DNA from: Streptomyces lilacinus
GTDB taxonomy: Bacteria; Actinomycetota; Actinomycetes; Streptomycetales; Streptomycetaceae
Length of the DNA stretch: 16,949 bases
NCBI GenBank assembly: GCA_000715685.1
Contig: KL569382.1
Coordinates: 57,530 to 74,478, forward strand
Direction of reading: 5' to 3'
Each line of letters starts with the position of its first letter. The stretch's first letter is position 1. This document shows positions 7,616 through 15,201 of this stretch, piece after piece. The notes under the pieces are model-generated. The model worked only from the letters and a program-made list of their open reading frames with translations, ran no database searches and was not told where the DNA came from. The position numbers and the translations under genes are program-made.

Positions 7616-8635
7616 GTGTCCGCAGTGACACGCGAGGCGCCCGCGTTCGAATACGTCATCCTCAGGGAGTTATGGCAAGTGCCGGACAAGGGTGCTGCGT
7701 ACAGCCTGGAAGTAACCAAACGCCAGCCGCTGACGAAGCAAAATCTGTTAGAGCTCGGCATCAACGAGTCCGTTCTGGACCACCCGAGCCTCGTCTTCAC
7801 GGACGTCCAGGGCGTGAAGCACAAGCCCATCGGATTCTCGATCAACGAGACCGTATTCGGTGAATTCCCCGCGCCGACGGCAGCCGAGCGCGGGTGGATC
7901 ACCTACATGAACATCGGAGAGCCGCTGATCGAGGAGCGGCGCGACATCGCCCAGCCTCCGCCCGACACCATCTCCTCGCGCTCGTACGCCAACCGCGACC
8001 GCTTCACGGCCCGACAGTTCGAGGACAGCGTCGAGTTCGCCATCTCCAACACGATCAGCTGGTCCCTCGAGGGCACCGCGCAGCTCACCTTCGGGGCCAA
8101 GGACACGGCGACGCTCCAGAAGATGACCCAGACCCAGCACACCGTGCGCCAGAGCTACAAGGAGTCCGGCACGGACATCGCGTACACGGCGCAGGGCACG
8201 GCCACGGGTCAGTCGGAGCAGTTCGCCCAGCTGATGCTCGGCATCACCGGCTCCGTCAGCGGGTCCCTGGTCACGTCCTGGACCTCGAAGTCGACGGTCT
8301 CCGGCGACATCGCCGCGGGCACCCGCGTGGAGACGCTCGCGACCCAGCGGCGCGTCCTGAAGCAGTACTCGTACGAGATACCCGTCACCTTCGGCGGCCA
8401 CTTCGCGGTCAACTACCGCGTGCCGGTCAACGTACTGGCGCCACCGCAGCCCTACACCCCGGCGGCCGCCAACGTCGTCGCCCGCAACATCGGCGACATC
8501 CAGCTGGTCGAGGGCGGCAAGTTCCGCCAGAAGGGGCAGGCGGAAATCGTTTCCGCGCTGGCCGTGGAACACTCGGTCTTCGAGCGGGAAGCCCTGGCCT
8601 ACGACGAGCAGCAGCTCTACAAGAAGGCGAACTAG
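7616..8635 (+). CDS. Beta-rich protein of unknown function with two TTA codons, possibly aerolysin/ETX-MTX2-like
   Basis: 339 residues if read from GTG at 7616. There is no signal peptide, membrane helix or cysteine. From about residue 140 the protein is rich in Ser, Thr and alternating polar/hydrophobic residues (NTISWSLEGTAQLTFGAKD, LMLGITGSVSGSLVTSW, TSKSTVSGDI). It then continues RRVLKQYSYEIPVTFGGHFAVNYRVPV. That pattern of long amphipathic strands resembles the pore-forming module of the aerolysin/ETX-MTX2 superfamily. This is a pattern-based guess, not a match to a named protein. Two leucines (residues 19 and 45) are encoded by TTA, read in Streptomyces only by the bldA tRNA; I saw no other in-frame TTA in this window. 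The start is uncertain: GTG at 7616 and 7625 lack a Shine-Dalgarno, while in-frame GTG at 7679 has agggag 9 bases upstream. The next gene follows after 11 bases and is probably co-transcribed. Confidence 0.7.
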   Translation: MSAVTREAPAFEYVILRELWQVPDKGAAYSLEVTKRQPLTKQNLLELGINESVLDHPSLVFTDVQGVKHKPIGFSINETVFGEFPAPTAAERGWITYMNIGEPLIEERRDIAQPPPDTISSRSYANRDRFTARQFEDSVEFAISNTISWSLEGTAQLTFGAKDTATLQKMTQTQHTVRQSYKESGTDIAYTAQGTATGQSEQFAQLMLGITGSVSGSLVTSWTSKSTVSGDIAAGTRVETLATQRRVLKQYSYEIPVTFGGHFAVNYRVPVNVLAPPQPYTPAAANVVARNIGDIQLVEGGKFRQKGQAEIVSALAVEHSVFEREALAYDEQQLYKKAN

Positions 8636-8646
8636 GAGGCACCACG

Positions 8647-8961
8647 GTGTTCGACAACATCTTCTCGTTCGCCCGCGAGGGAGCGAAGACCGGCGAAACG
8701 ACCGGGCAGGGCCTGTCCGGCAACATCCCCGGCGCCTCGCCCACCTCGAAGGTCGTCCGCGAGACGCTGCCGGAAGCGCTGAGCGTCCTGGGCTTCATAG
8801 GCAACCTCGCCAAGGCGACCCAGCAGGCCGCCGACCAGCAGAACACCGCCGCCAAGGACCCGGGCTCCACGGCGCAGGGGGCGTCCTCGGTCATGAGCAA
8901 GATGGCGGAATCGATGCAGGGTGACGCGGATCTGAAGAAGTACCCCGGTCCTGGGAAGTAA
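8647..8961 (+). CDS. Small protein, partner of upstream TTA-codon gene
   Basis: 104 residues from a GTG start. A perfect aggagg at 8634-8639 overlaps the stop codon of the upstream gene, with 7-base spacing to GTG, which makes this a firm start and implies coupled translation in one operon. The protein begins MFDNIFSFAREGAKTGETTG. A short amphipathic or hydrophobic segment (PEALSVLGFIGNLAKATQQ) lies near the middle, then a Gln/Ala/Ser-rich linker and a charged end (DADLKKYPGPGK). No cysteine, signal peptide or full membrane helix is present, and I do not recognise the family. A chaperone, cognate or protective partner of the upstream protein is conceivable from context only. A strong hairpin terminator follows 15 bases after the stop. 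Confidence 0.72.
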   Translation: MFDNIFSFAREGAKTGETTGQGLSGNIPGASPTSKVVRETLPEALSVLGFIGNLAKATQQAADQQNTAAKDPGSTAQGASSVMSKMAESMQGDADLKKYPGPGK

Positions 8962-8976
8962 TTCCGCCGGGCGGTT

Positions 8977-9002
8977 GGCCTCCGGCCGAAGGGCCGGAGG
9001 CC
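8977..9002. terminator. Bidirectional hairpin terminator
   Basis: A perfect 11-base-pair stem (8977-8987 ggcctccggcc with 8992-9002 ggccggaggcc) closes a gaag tetraloop. It lies 15 bases after the small plus-strand gene and 15 bases beyond the stop of the convergent minus-strand LAGLIDADG gene, so it can serve both. Confidence 0.85.
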
Positions 9003-9017
9003 GGCTTCGGGGTCATC

Positions 9018-9791
9018 TCAGAACTTCGGGCCGATGTGGGCGTCCATGAGGGCTACGGAGGCGCGGCGGGCGACGGAGATGTTCTGGGCCTGCCGGTTCT
9101 GACAGGTGGGCTTCCATTCGACGCCGACCCTGTCGAGGGTGTCGGTGAAGAGCTTCAGGATGTCGGTGGACCTGTTGGTGAAGAAGTAGCGGGGGTACTC
9201 GTAGCGCTTCCGCTCGCCGTTGACCATGCGGGTGGTCCAGTTGGTGATGCGGCAGCCGTCGGAGTGGATGAGCCCGCGGAGGAAGTCCCAGGGATGGGCG
9301 TCCACGATCTGTTGCTGCCAGGGGGCGAGCGCGATGCGGCGTTCGTGCTTCTTCCCGGGGCCGTGTTGGGGAAACAGGCACGCCCAGTGCCGGCTCGTGC
9401 TGGCCACGGAGACGCAGCCCTGGTTCTGAACGACGCACACGCTGTTCTCGGGGCGGACCTTCTTGATCGCCTCTCGGCAGGATGTGATGAGGCCCGGCCA
9501 TGCGTCTGCGCACGCGATGCGGAGGGTGTACGTGCCGCTCCGCTGTCTGCTCACGCACCCGTCGCCCAGGTAGAGGCCGAGCAGGTACGCGTACGCGGCG
9601 GGGTCGTCGGGTGGCCGGGGGTCCGGGGCGCATCTCGGGCACGACGACGAAGTACGGGTGAGCGGCTCGAGCCTGGTTCGCCATGAGCGGATGGCGAACC
9701 GGGATATCCCGGTTTCCTTGCTCACAGAGTTGAGGCTGCGGCCTTGGGTGACGAGAGCGAGGGCGCGGTTGCGCGCATCAAGGTCGTACAC
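9018..9791 (-). CDS. HTH plus LAGLIDADG-type endonuclease-like protein
   Basis: 257 residues if started at GTG 9791 (VYDLDARNRALALV). The N-terminus is a helix-turn-helix (RSLNSVSKETGISRFAIRSW, about residues 18-37) followed by CPRC at 51-54. Two LAGLIDADG-like motifs follow, LLGLYLGDG at 70-78 and LRGLIHSDG at 171-179, with acidic residues D77 and D178 in the catalytic position. Single-chain LAGLIDADG proteins fold as a pseudo-dimer that binds a long DNA site and cuts it, or act as maturases. No intein or intron host is visible, so this may be a free-standing homing endonuclease or a domesticated DNA-binding protein. I recall similar HTH-LAGLIDADG proteins as common in Streptomyces. The start is weak: there is no Shine-Dalgarno, and the open frame continues upstream to a TTG at 9869. 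The gene lies just downstream of the tRNA on the same strand and may be transcribed with it. Confidence 0.75.
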   Translation of the reverse strand: MYDLDARNRALALVTQGRSLNSVSKETGISRFAIRSWRTRLEPLTRTSSSCPRCAPDPRPPDDPAAYAYLLGLYLGDGCVSRQRSGTYTLRIACADAWPGLITSCREAIKKVRPENSVCVVQNQGCVSVASTSRHWACLFPQHGPGKKHERRIALAPWQQQIVDAHPWDFLRGLIHSDGCRITNWTTRMVNGERKRYEYPRYFFTNRSTDILKLFTDTLDRVGVEWKPTCQNRQAQNISVARRASVALMDAHIGPKF

Positions 9792-9909
9792 AGCTACGAG
9801 CGTGTCGTGACCTCGTGGCGGAAGGGACGATTCGAAGCAATGTTCACCGCCTGGAGTGAAGATCCCCAAGCATGGGAATTGCTAGCCGGCCTTCGAATCG
9901 AAGGTAAAG

Positions 9910-9984
9910 TGCCCCGGGTCGGATTCGAACCGACACTGTATGGGTTTTGAATCCATCGCCTGCTGCCAATTGGGCTACCGGGGC
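9910..9984 (-). tRNA. tRNA with anticodon CAA (nominal tRNA-Leu), short variable arm
   Basis: The 75-base minus-strand sequence folds as a cloverleaf. The acceptor stem is gccccgg/ccggggc (7 perfect pairs), the D-loop is aattggcagca with conserved GG, and the anticodon arm is atgga-ttcaaaa-cccat. The T-arm is gtcgg-ttcgaat-ccgac, and the discriminator base is A. CCA is not encoded, which is usual in Streptomyces. Anticodon CAA reads UUG, so it would be labelled tRNA-Leu. The variable region is only about five bases (acagt), whereas bacterial leucine tRNAs have a long class II variable arm. The last anticodon-stem pair (31-39) is an A-C mismatch. Confidence 0.88.
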
Positions 9985-10002
9985 CTTGTATTCAAAGGAG
10001 AG

Positions 10003-10031
10003 TGTATACCCCCTCGGTGCTCAAAACTACA
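10003..10031 (-). promoter_or_regulatory. Possible tRNA promoter
   Basis: On the minus strand TATACA (complement of 10003-10008) is a good -10 box lying 18 bases upstream of the mature tRNA 5' end. A -35 box would fall near 10025-10031, but the sequence there (tgtagt on the minus strand) is a weak match. The 96-base gap it occupies is shared with the divergent response regulator gene. Confidence 0.4.
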
Positions 10032-10040
10032 TGACCTAGG

Positions 10041-10046
10041 TAGGCT
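10041..10046 (+). promoter_or_regulatory. Possible -10 box for pdtaR
   Basis: TAGGCT fits the Streptomyces vegetative -10 pattern (TAGNNT) and lies 34 bases before the GTG start of the response regulator. No good -35 is visible 17-18 bases upstream. It overlaps the small palindrome cctagg (10035-10040) at its left edge. Confidence 0.33.
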
Positions 10047-10080
10047 CGTGCGAGCAGCACTGCCCGCACCGAGGAGACCC

Positions 10081-10731
10081 GTGACCGCCGCCGAGCCCCA
10101 GCCGCCCGTCGACGACGAGCCGCAGCACATCCCTCCGCACGTCACCCGTGTCGTGATCGCCGAGGACGAGGCCCTCATTCGTCTCGATCTCAAAGAGATG
10201 CTCGAAGAAGAGGGCTACTCCGTCGTCGGGGAAGCGGGCGACGGCGAGAGCGCGGTCGCGCTGGCGCGGGAGCACCGGCCCGATCTGGTGATCCTCGACG
10301 TGAAGATGCCCGTGCTCGACGGGATCTCCGCGGCCGAGCGGATCGCCGCGGAGTCGATCGCGCCGGTGCTGATGCTCACCGCGTTCTCGCAGCGCGACCT
10401 CGTGGAGCGGGCTCGGGACGCCGGGGCCATGGCGTATCTGGTGAAGCCGTTCAGCAAGAGCGACGTCGTGCCGGCGATCGAGATGGCCGTCTCGCGTTTC
10501 ACGGAGCTGAGGGCGCTGGAGAAGGAGGTCGCGGACCTCTCGCAGCGGCTGGAGACGCGCAAGCTCGTGGATCGGGCGAAGAGCGTGCTGCAGACGCAGT
10601 ACGGGCTGACCGAGCCGGCCGCGTTCCGGTGGATCCAGAAGACGTCGATGGATCGCCGCATGTCGATGCAGCAGGTCGCGGAGGCGGTCATCGAGGACGC
10701 CCAGGAGAAGAAGGCGGCCAAGGAGCAGTAG
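10081..10731 (+). CDS. pdtaR: ANTAR-domain response regulator, PdtaR type
   Basis: 216 residues. A receiver domain (about 22-138) has the acidic pair E28/D29, phospho-acceptor D73 (LVILDVKMP), T100 and K122 (YLVKPF), all intact. A helical linker leads to a C-terminal ANTAR domain (about 150-212; DRAKSVLQTQYGLTEPAAFRWIQKTS then SMQQVAEAVI). ANTAR domains bind paired-hairpin RNA and prevent transcription termination or alter translation. PdtaR is the cognate regulator of the PdtaS histidine kinase in actinobacteria; that kinase is not in this window. The GTG start is preceded by gaggag at 10071-10076. The open frame extends further upstream through the tRNA region, so the GTG is preferred. The gene is convergent with the branched-chain amino acid transporter operon across a bidirectional terminator. 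Confidence 0.93.
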   Translation: MTAAEPQPPVDDEPQHIPPHVTRVVIAEDEALIRLDLKEMLEEEGYSVVGEAGDGESAVALAREHRPDLVILDVKMPVLDGISAAERIAAESIAPVLMLTAFSQRDLVERARDAGAMAYLVKPFSKSDVVPAIEMAVSRFTELRALEKEVADLSQRLETRKLVDRAKSVLQTQYGLTEPAAFRWIQKTSMDRRMSMQQVAEAVIEDAQEKKAAKEQ

Positions 10732-10742
10732 GTCGAGTGTGG

Positions 10743-10779
10743 AGAGGGGCCCGCGTCCGTTTCGGACGCGGGCCCCTCT
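10743..10779. terminator. Bidirectional terminator between pdtaR and livF
   Basis: A perfect 17-base-pair stem (10743-10759 agaggggcccgcgtccg with 10763-10779) has a ttt loop. It begins 11 bases after the pdtaR stop and ends 6 bases before the livF stop on the opposite strand. It is symmetric enough to end transcription from both sides. Confidence 0.9.
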
Positions 10780-10785
10780 TCGGTT

Positions 10786-11501
10786 TCAGTCCTCGCCGAG
10801 GTACGCCTTGCGCACCGACTCGTCGTGGAGGAGCTCGGCGCCGGTGCCGGACAGGACGATCCTGCCGATCTCCATGACGTGGCCGCGGTCGGCGAGGGAG
10901 AGCGCGGCTCGGGCGTTCTGTTCGACGAGCAGGATCGTGGTGCCGGAGGCCTTGAGCTCGGCGATGGTGTCCATGATCTTCTGCATCATGATCGGCGAGA
11001 GGCCCATGGAGGGTTCGTCGAGCATGAGGAGCTTGGGGCGGGACATCAGGGCGCGGCCCATGGCCAGCATTTGTTGTTCGCCGCCCGACAGCGTCCCCGC
11101 CGCCTGTCGGGCGCGTTCGCCGAGGATGGGGAAGAGCTCGTAGACGCGTCGGGTGTCCTGGGCGATGCCGTCGGTGTCCTTGCGGAGGAACGCGCCGAGC
11201 TGGAGGTTTTCGGCGATGGTGAGGCGGGGGAAGATGTGGCGGCCCTCGGGGGAGTGGGCGAGGCCGCGGGCGACGACCTGGTGGGCGGGGACGCCGGTGA
11301 GGGGGCGGCCGTCGAAGCGGATGGTGCCGGCGAGTGGGGTGAGGAGGCCGGAGAGGGTGCGGAGGGTGGTGGTCTTGCCGGCGCCGTTGGTGCCGACGAG
11401 GGTGACGACCTGGCCGGCTTCGACGGTGAAGCTGATGCCCTTGACGGCTTCGATCTTGCCGTAGGCGACGCGGAGGTCCTCGACTTCGAGGAGGGGGGCG
11501 G

Positions 11502-11505
<4 letters not shown>
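10786..11505 (-). CDS. livF: Branched-chain amino acid ABC transporter ATPase LivF
   Basis: 239 residues, usual LivF length. Walker A GTNGAGKTT is at 38-46, the signature LSGGEQQML and Walker B LLMLDEPSMGLSP follow, and the H-loop region reads LLVEQN, the form typical of LivF and not the EHD of LivG. It energises import of leucine, isoleucine and valine, or related amino acids, through the LivHM channel as one half of the LivF/LivG pair. The ATG overlaps the livG stop (ATGA), so translation is coupled. It is the last gene of the operon and ends 6 bases from the shared terminator. Confidence 0.95.
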
Positions 11506-12356
<851 letters not shown>

Positions 12357-12361
12357 GGTGG

Positions 12362-14152
12362 CTATGCCTCCGCCTTGGTGAGCCGGATGCCGTCGGGACC
12401 CGGACCCCTGCCCGTAGTCGTACCCGTGCCCGTACCCGCGTCGGCCCCGGCCTCGGACTCGTGGAATTCGAGCTGTTGGCGTCGGCTGGGGATGATGCCT
12501 TCGGGGCGGAAGCGCATGAGGAGGATGAGGGCGACGCCGAAGGCCAGGAGTTGGTAGTCCTGCAGGAACTGCAGTTTGGCGGGGATGAGGTAGAGCAGGG
12601 CGGCGCCGAGGAGGGGCCCGGTGATGGTGCCCATGCCGCCGAGGATGACGGCGGCGAGGAGGAAGGCGGAGTTGGGCGGTACGGGCCCGGCGAAGACGTA
12701 CTGCTCGGGCACGACGGTGTAGGAGACGTGTGCCTGCACGGTGCCGGCGAGTCCGGCGAGGGTGGCGCCGAGGGCGAAGGCGACGAGCTTGAGGCGGAAG
12801 CCGTTGATGCCCATGGCGGTGGCGGCGGTCTCGTCCTCGCGGATGGCGACCCAGGCGCGCCCGATGCGGGAGTTGCCGGCGCGGCTGAAGACGAGGATGA
12901 CGAGGACGGTGAAGAGGAGCATGAGGAGGTAGTAGTTGGCGAACGGGGTGAGGGTGAGGCCGGCGAGGGAGTGCGGGGTGCCGAAGTCGTAGCCGAAGAG
13001 GACGAGGTCGGGGATGTTGGGGATGCCGTTGGGGCCGTTGGTGAGTGAGGGGCCGGATTCGCCGTTGAGGTTGCCGACGGCGATGCGGAAGATCTCGCCG
13101 AAGCCGAGGGTGACGATGGCGAGGTAGTCGCCGCGGAGTCGGAGGGTGGGGGCGCCGATGACGACGCCGAAGGCGAGGGAGACGGCGGCGCCGGTGAGGA
13201 CGGCGGCCCAGAAGGGGAAGTGGACGTGGAGGGTGGAGGCGGTGGTGCCGGAGACGAGGGCGGCGGTGTAGGCGCCGACGCCGAGGAAGGCGACGTAGCC
13301 GAGGTCGAGGAGGCCGGCGAGGCCGACGACGACGTTGAGGCCGAGGGCCACGGTGGAGAAGATCAGGATGTTGACGATGATGAGGGTGTATTCGTCGGTG
13401 TCCTGGGTGAGGGGAAAGAGGACGGCGGCGACGAGGGCCGCGGTGAGGGTGACCCGGCGGTGCCGGTGGGCGAGGGCGGTGAACCGGCTGCCGAGTCCCG
13501 TCGCGAAGAGCGCTGCGGTGGTGAAGCCGGTGAGCAGCAGGAAGCCCGTGAAGAGTTCGCCGTAGGCGGTGCCGATGCCGTAGGTGAGGACGGAGAGGGC
13601 GAGTCCGAAGACGGCGGCGATGAGCAGGATCTCGGCCCAGGCGGGCAGGGGGCGGGGCGGCAGCGGGGGCCCTGTGCGGTCGGCGGGGAGGGCGAGGGCG
13701 CCGACGAGGGCGACGAGGGAGGCGGCTCCGGCCACGTAGCCGCCGGGTTCGAGGTTGACGAGTCCGCCGAGTCGTATGGCGATGGCGCCGAGGGTGTACC
13801 AGGTGGTGGCGAAGGTGCCGGCGGCCAGGTGGACGGTGGCGGTGTGGCGTCGGGAGGGGTTGAGCCGGCGGAGGCCGGGGAGGCCGGTGGTGGCGAGGAG
13901 GAGGGCGAGGGTGAGGGCGGCGCCGGTGAGGGTGAGGACTTGGAGGCCGCCGGGGTAGCCGGTGACGGTGAGGTTGCCGGGGAAGGCGGTGGTCCAGGTC
14001 CAGGCGAGGAAGGTGGAGAGGAGGGTGAGGGCGGCGCCGCCGGCGGTGAGGACCCGCGCGGTGGTGAGGGGGAGAGGGAGCAGGGGGAGGGCGAGGTGCG
14101 AGGTGAGGCGGCTGAGGGGAGTGGTGTGCCGAGTGGAGCGCTGTGGGGTCAT
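12362..14152 (-). CDS. livM: Branched-chain amino acid ABC permease LivM with N-terminal membrane extension
   Basis: 596 residues, clearly longer than typical LivM (roughly 300-420). The recognisable LivM core begins near residue 250 (DEYTLIIVNILIFSTVALGLNVVVGLAGLLDLGYVAFLGVGAY when read in parts) and includes GAPTLRLRGDYLAIVTLGFGEI, the cytoplasmic coupling loop IGRAWVAIREDETAATAMGIN and AVILGGMGTITGP. Ahead of it lie about 240 residues with several hydrophobic helices (for example 33-50, 70-90, 140-156, 170-190, 203-220), an extra membrane domain of unknown role. The tail is Gly/Thr-rich. The start ATG at 14152 lies 5 bases after the livH stop and begins MTPQRSTRH. The open frame extends upstream, but only as an out-of-frame overlap with livH. 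It forms the import channel with LivH. Confidence 0.92.
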   Translation of the reverse strand: MTPQRSTRHTTPLSRLTSHLALPLLPLPLTTARVLTAGGAALTLLSTFLAWTWTTAFPGNLTVTGYPGGLQVLTLTGAALTLALLLATTGLPGLRRLNPSRRHTATVHLAAGTFATTWYTLGAIAIRLGGLVNLEPGGYVAGAASLVALVGALALPADRTGPPLPPRPLPAWAEILLIAAVFGLALSVLTYGIGTAYGELFTGFLLLTGFTTAALFATGLGSRFTALAHRHRRVTLTAALVAAVLFPLTQDTDEYTLIIVNILIFSTVALGLNVVVGLAGLLDLGYVAFLGVGAYTAALVSGTTASTLHVHFPFWAAVLTGAAVSLAFGVVIGAPTLRLRGDYLAIVTLGFGEIFRIAVGNLNGESGPSLTNGPNGIPNIPDLVLFGYDFGTPHSLAGLTLTPFANYYLLMLLFTVLVILVFSRAGNSRIGRAWVAIREDETAATAMGINGFRLKLVAFALGATLAGLAGTVQAHVSYTVVPEQYVFAGPVPPNSAFLLAAVILGGMGTITGPLLGAALLYLIPAKLQFLQDYQLLAFGVALILLMRFRPEGIIPSRRQQLEFHESEAGADAGTGTGTTTGRGPGPDGIRLTKAEA

Positions 14153-14157
14153 GGGTC

Positions 14158-15090
14158 TCACGCCCGATCCGCGACGCGTTCGCCGAGCAGGCCCTGGGGC
14201 CTGACGAGGAGGACGACGATGAGGAGGACGAAGGCCCATACGTCCTTCCAGCCTCCGCCGCCGAGCTGCTGCATTCCGGGTATGTGCTGGATGTAGGTGG
14301 TGGAGGCGGTCTCGGCGATGCCGAGGACGACGCCGCCGAGCATGGCGCCGTAGATGTTGCCGATGCCGCCGAGCACGGCGGCGGTGAAGGCCTTGAGACC
14401 GAGGACGAAGCCCATCTCGAAGTTGATCTGGCCGGCGCGCAGTCCCGTGGCGACGGCGGCCACGGCCGCGAAGGCGCCGCCGATGGCGAAGGCGAGGACG
14501 ATGATGCGGTCGGTGTCGATGCCCATGAGTCGTGCGGTGTCGGGGTCCTGGGCGGTGGCCTGCATGGCCCGGCCGGTGCGGCTGCGGGCGACGAAGAGGC
14601 CGAGGGCGAGCATGCACAGGGGCGCCGCGACGAGGACGAAGAGGTCGTCGCGCTGGAGGTGGACGCTGCCGGTGATCTCGAAGGCGTCCCCGTGGAACTG
14701 GGGGAAGCTGCGGGACTTCTTGGCGTCGGGGTAGAAGGCCCAGACGAGTTGCTGGAGGGCGATGGACAGGCCGATGGCGGTGATGAGCGGGGCGAGGCGG
14801 GGTGCGCCGCGCAGGGGGCGGTAGGCGAATCGTTCGGCCGCGGTGGCGACGGCGACGGAGGCGAGCGCGCCGCCGAGGAGCATGAGGGGGAGGGCGGCGG
14901 TGAGGGGGACGGAGTCGGGGAGCCAGAGCCAGATGGTGAGGGCGCCGAAGCCTCCGATCATGACGATCTCGCCGTGGGCGAAGTTGATGAGTTGGACGAT
15001 GCCGTAGACCATGGTGTAGCCGATGGCGATGAGGCCGTAGAGGGTGCCGAGGGCGAGTCCGCTGACCAGCGTTTGCGGCAGTTCGTGCAC
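14158..15090 (-). CDS. livH: Branched-chain amino acid ABC permease LivH
   Basis: 310 residues, normal LivH size. It begins (M)HELPQTLVSGLALGTLYGL and contains the conserved GYTMVYGIVQLINFAHGEI segment, multiple hydrophobic helices, and the coupling loop region around RATAQDPDTARLMGID. The LKAFTAAVLGGIGNIYGAMLGG segment is also present. The start is GTG at 15090, preceded by a good ggggagga ribosome binding site with about 5-base spacing. It is the first of four tightly packed transport genes (gaps of 5 bases or overlaps) and is separated from the binding-protein gene by 111 bases holding a hairpin. Confidence 0.95.
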   Translation of the reverse strand: MHELPQTLVSGLALGTLYGLIAIGYTMVYGIVQLINFAHGEIVMIGGFGALTIWLWLPDSVPLTAALPLMLLGGALASVAVATAAERFAYRPLRGAPRLAPLITAIGLSIALQQLVWAFYPDAKKSRSFPQFHGDAFEITGSVHLQRDDLFVLVAAPLCMLALGLFVARSRTGRAMQATAQDPDTARLMGIDTDRIIVLAFAIGGAFAAVAAVATGLRAGQINFEMGFVLGLKAFTAAVLGGIGNIYGAMLGGVVLGIAETASTTYIQHIPGMQQLGGGGWKDVWAFVLLIVVLLVRPQGLLGERVADRA

Positions 15091-15122
15091 CGCGTTCCTC
15101 CCCGTTGGGGTGTGGGTGCGCG

Positions 15123-15164
15123 CGGCCCCGCGCGGGGTGGGCCGGGCAGTGCTGCGCGGGGCCG
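15123..15164 (-). terminator. Intercistronic hairpin between binding-protein gene and livH
   Basis: An 11-base-pair perfect inverted repeat, cggccccgcgc (15123-15133) and gcgcggggccg (15154-15164), with a 20-base spacer that can form smaller pairings, lies in the 111-base gap of an otherwise tightly packed operon. It may be a partial terminator or an mRNA-stabilising structure that raises binding-protein output over the permease genes. No livH promoter is evident. Confidence 0.55.
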
Positions 15165-15201
15165 TGCGGGGTGTGCGGGTGGGTTGCCGTGCGGGGCGGG
15201 G

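Noticed and set aside
14153..14617. Upstream extension of livM
   Set aside because: This part of the frame lies wholly inside livH and is Arg/His-rich; the ATG 5 bases after the livH stop gives a sensible membrane protein.
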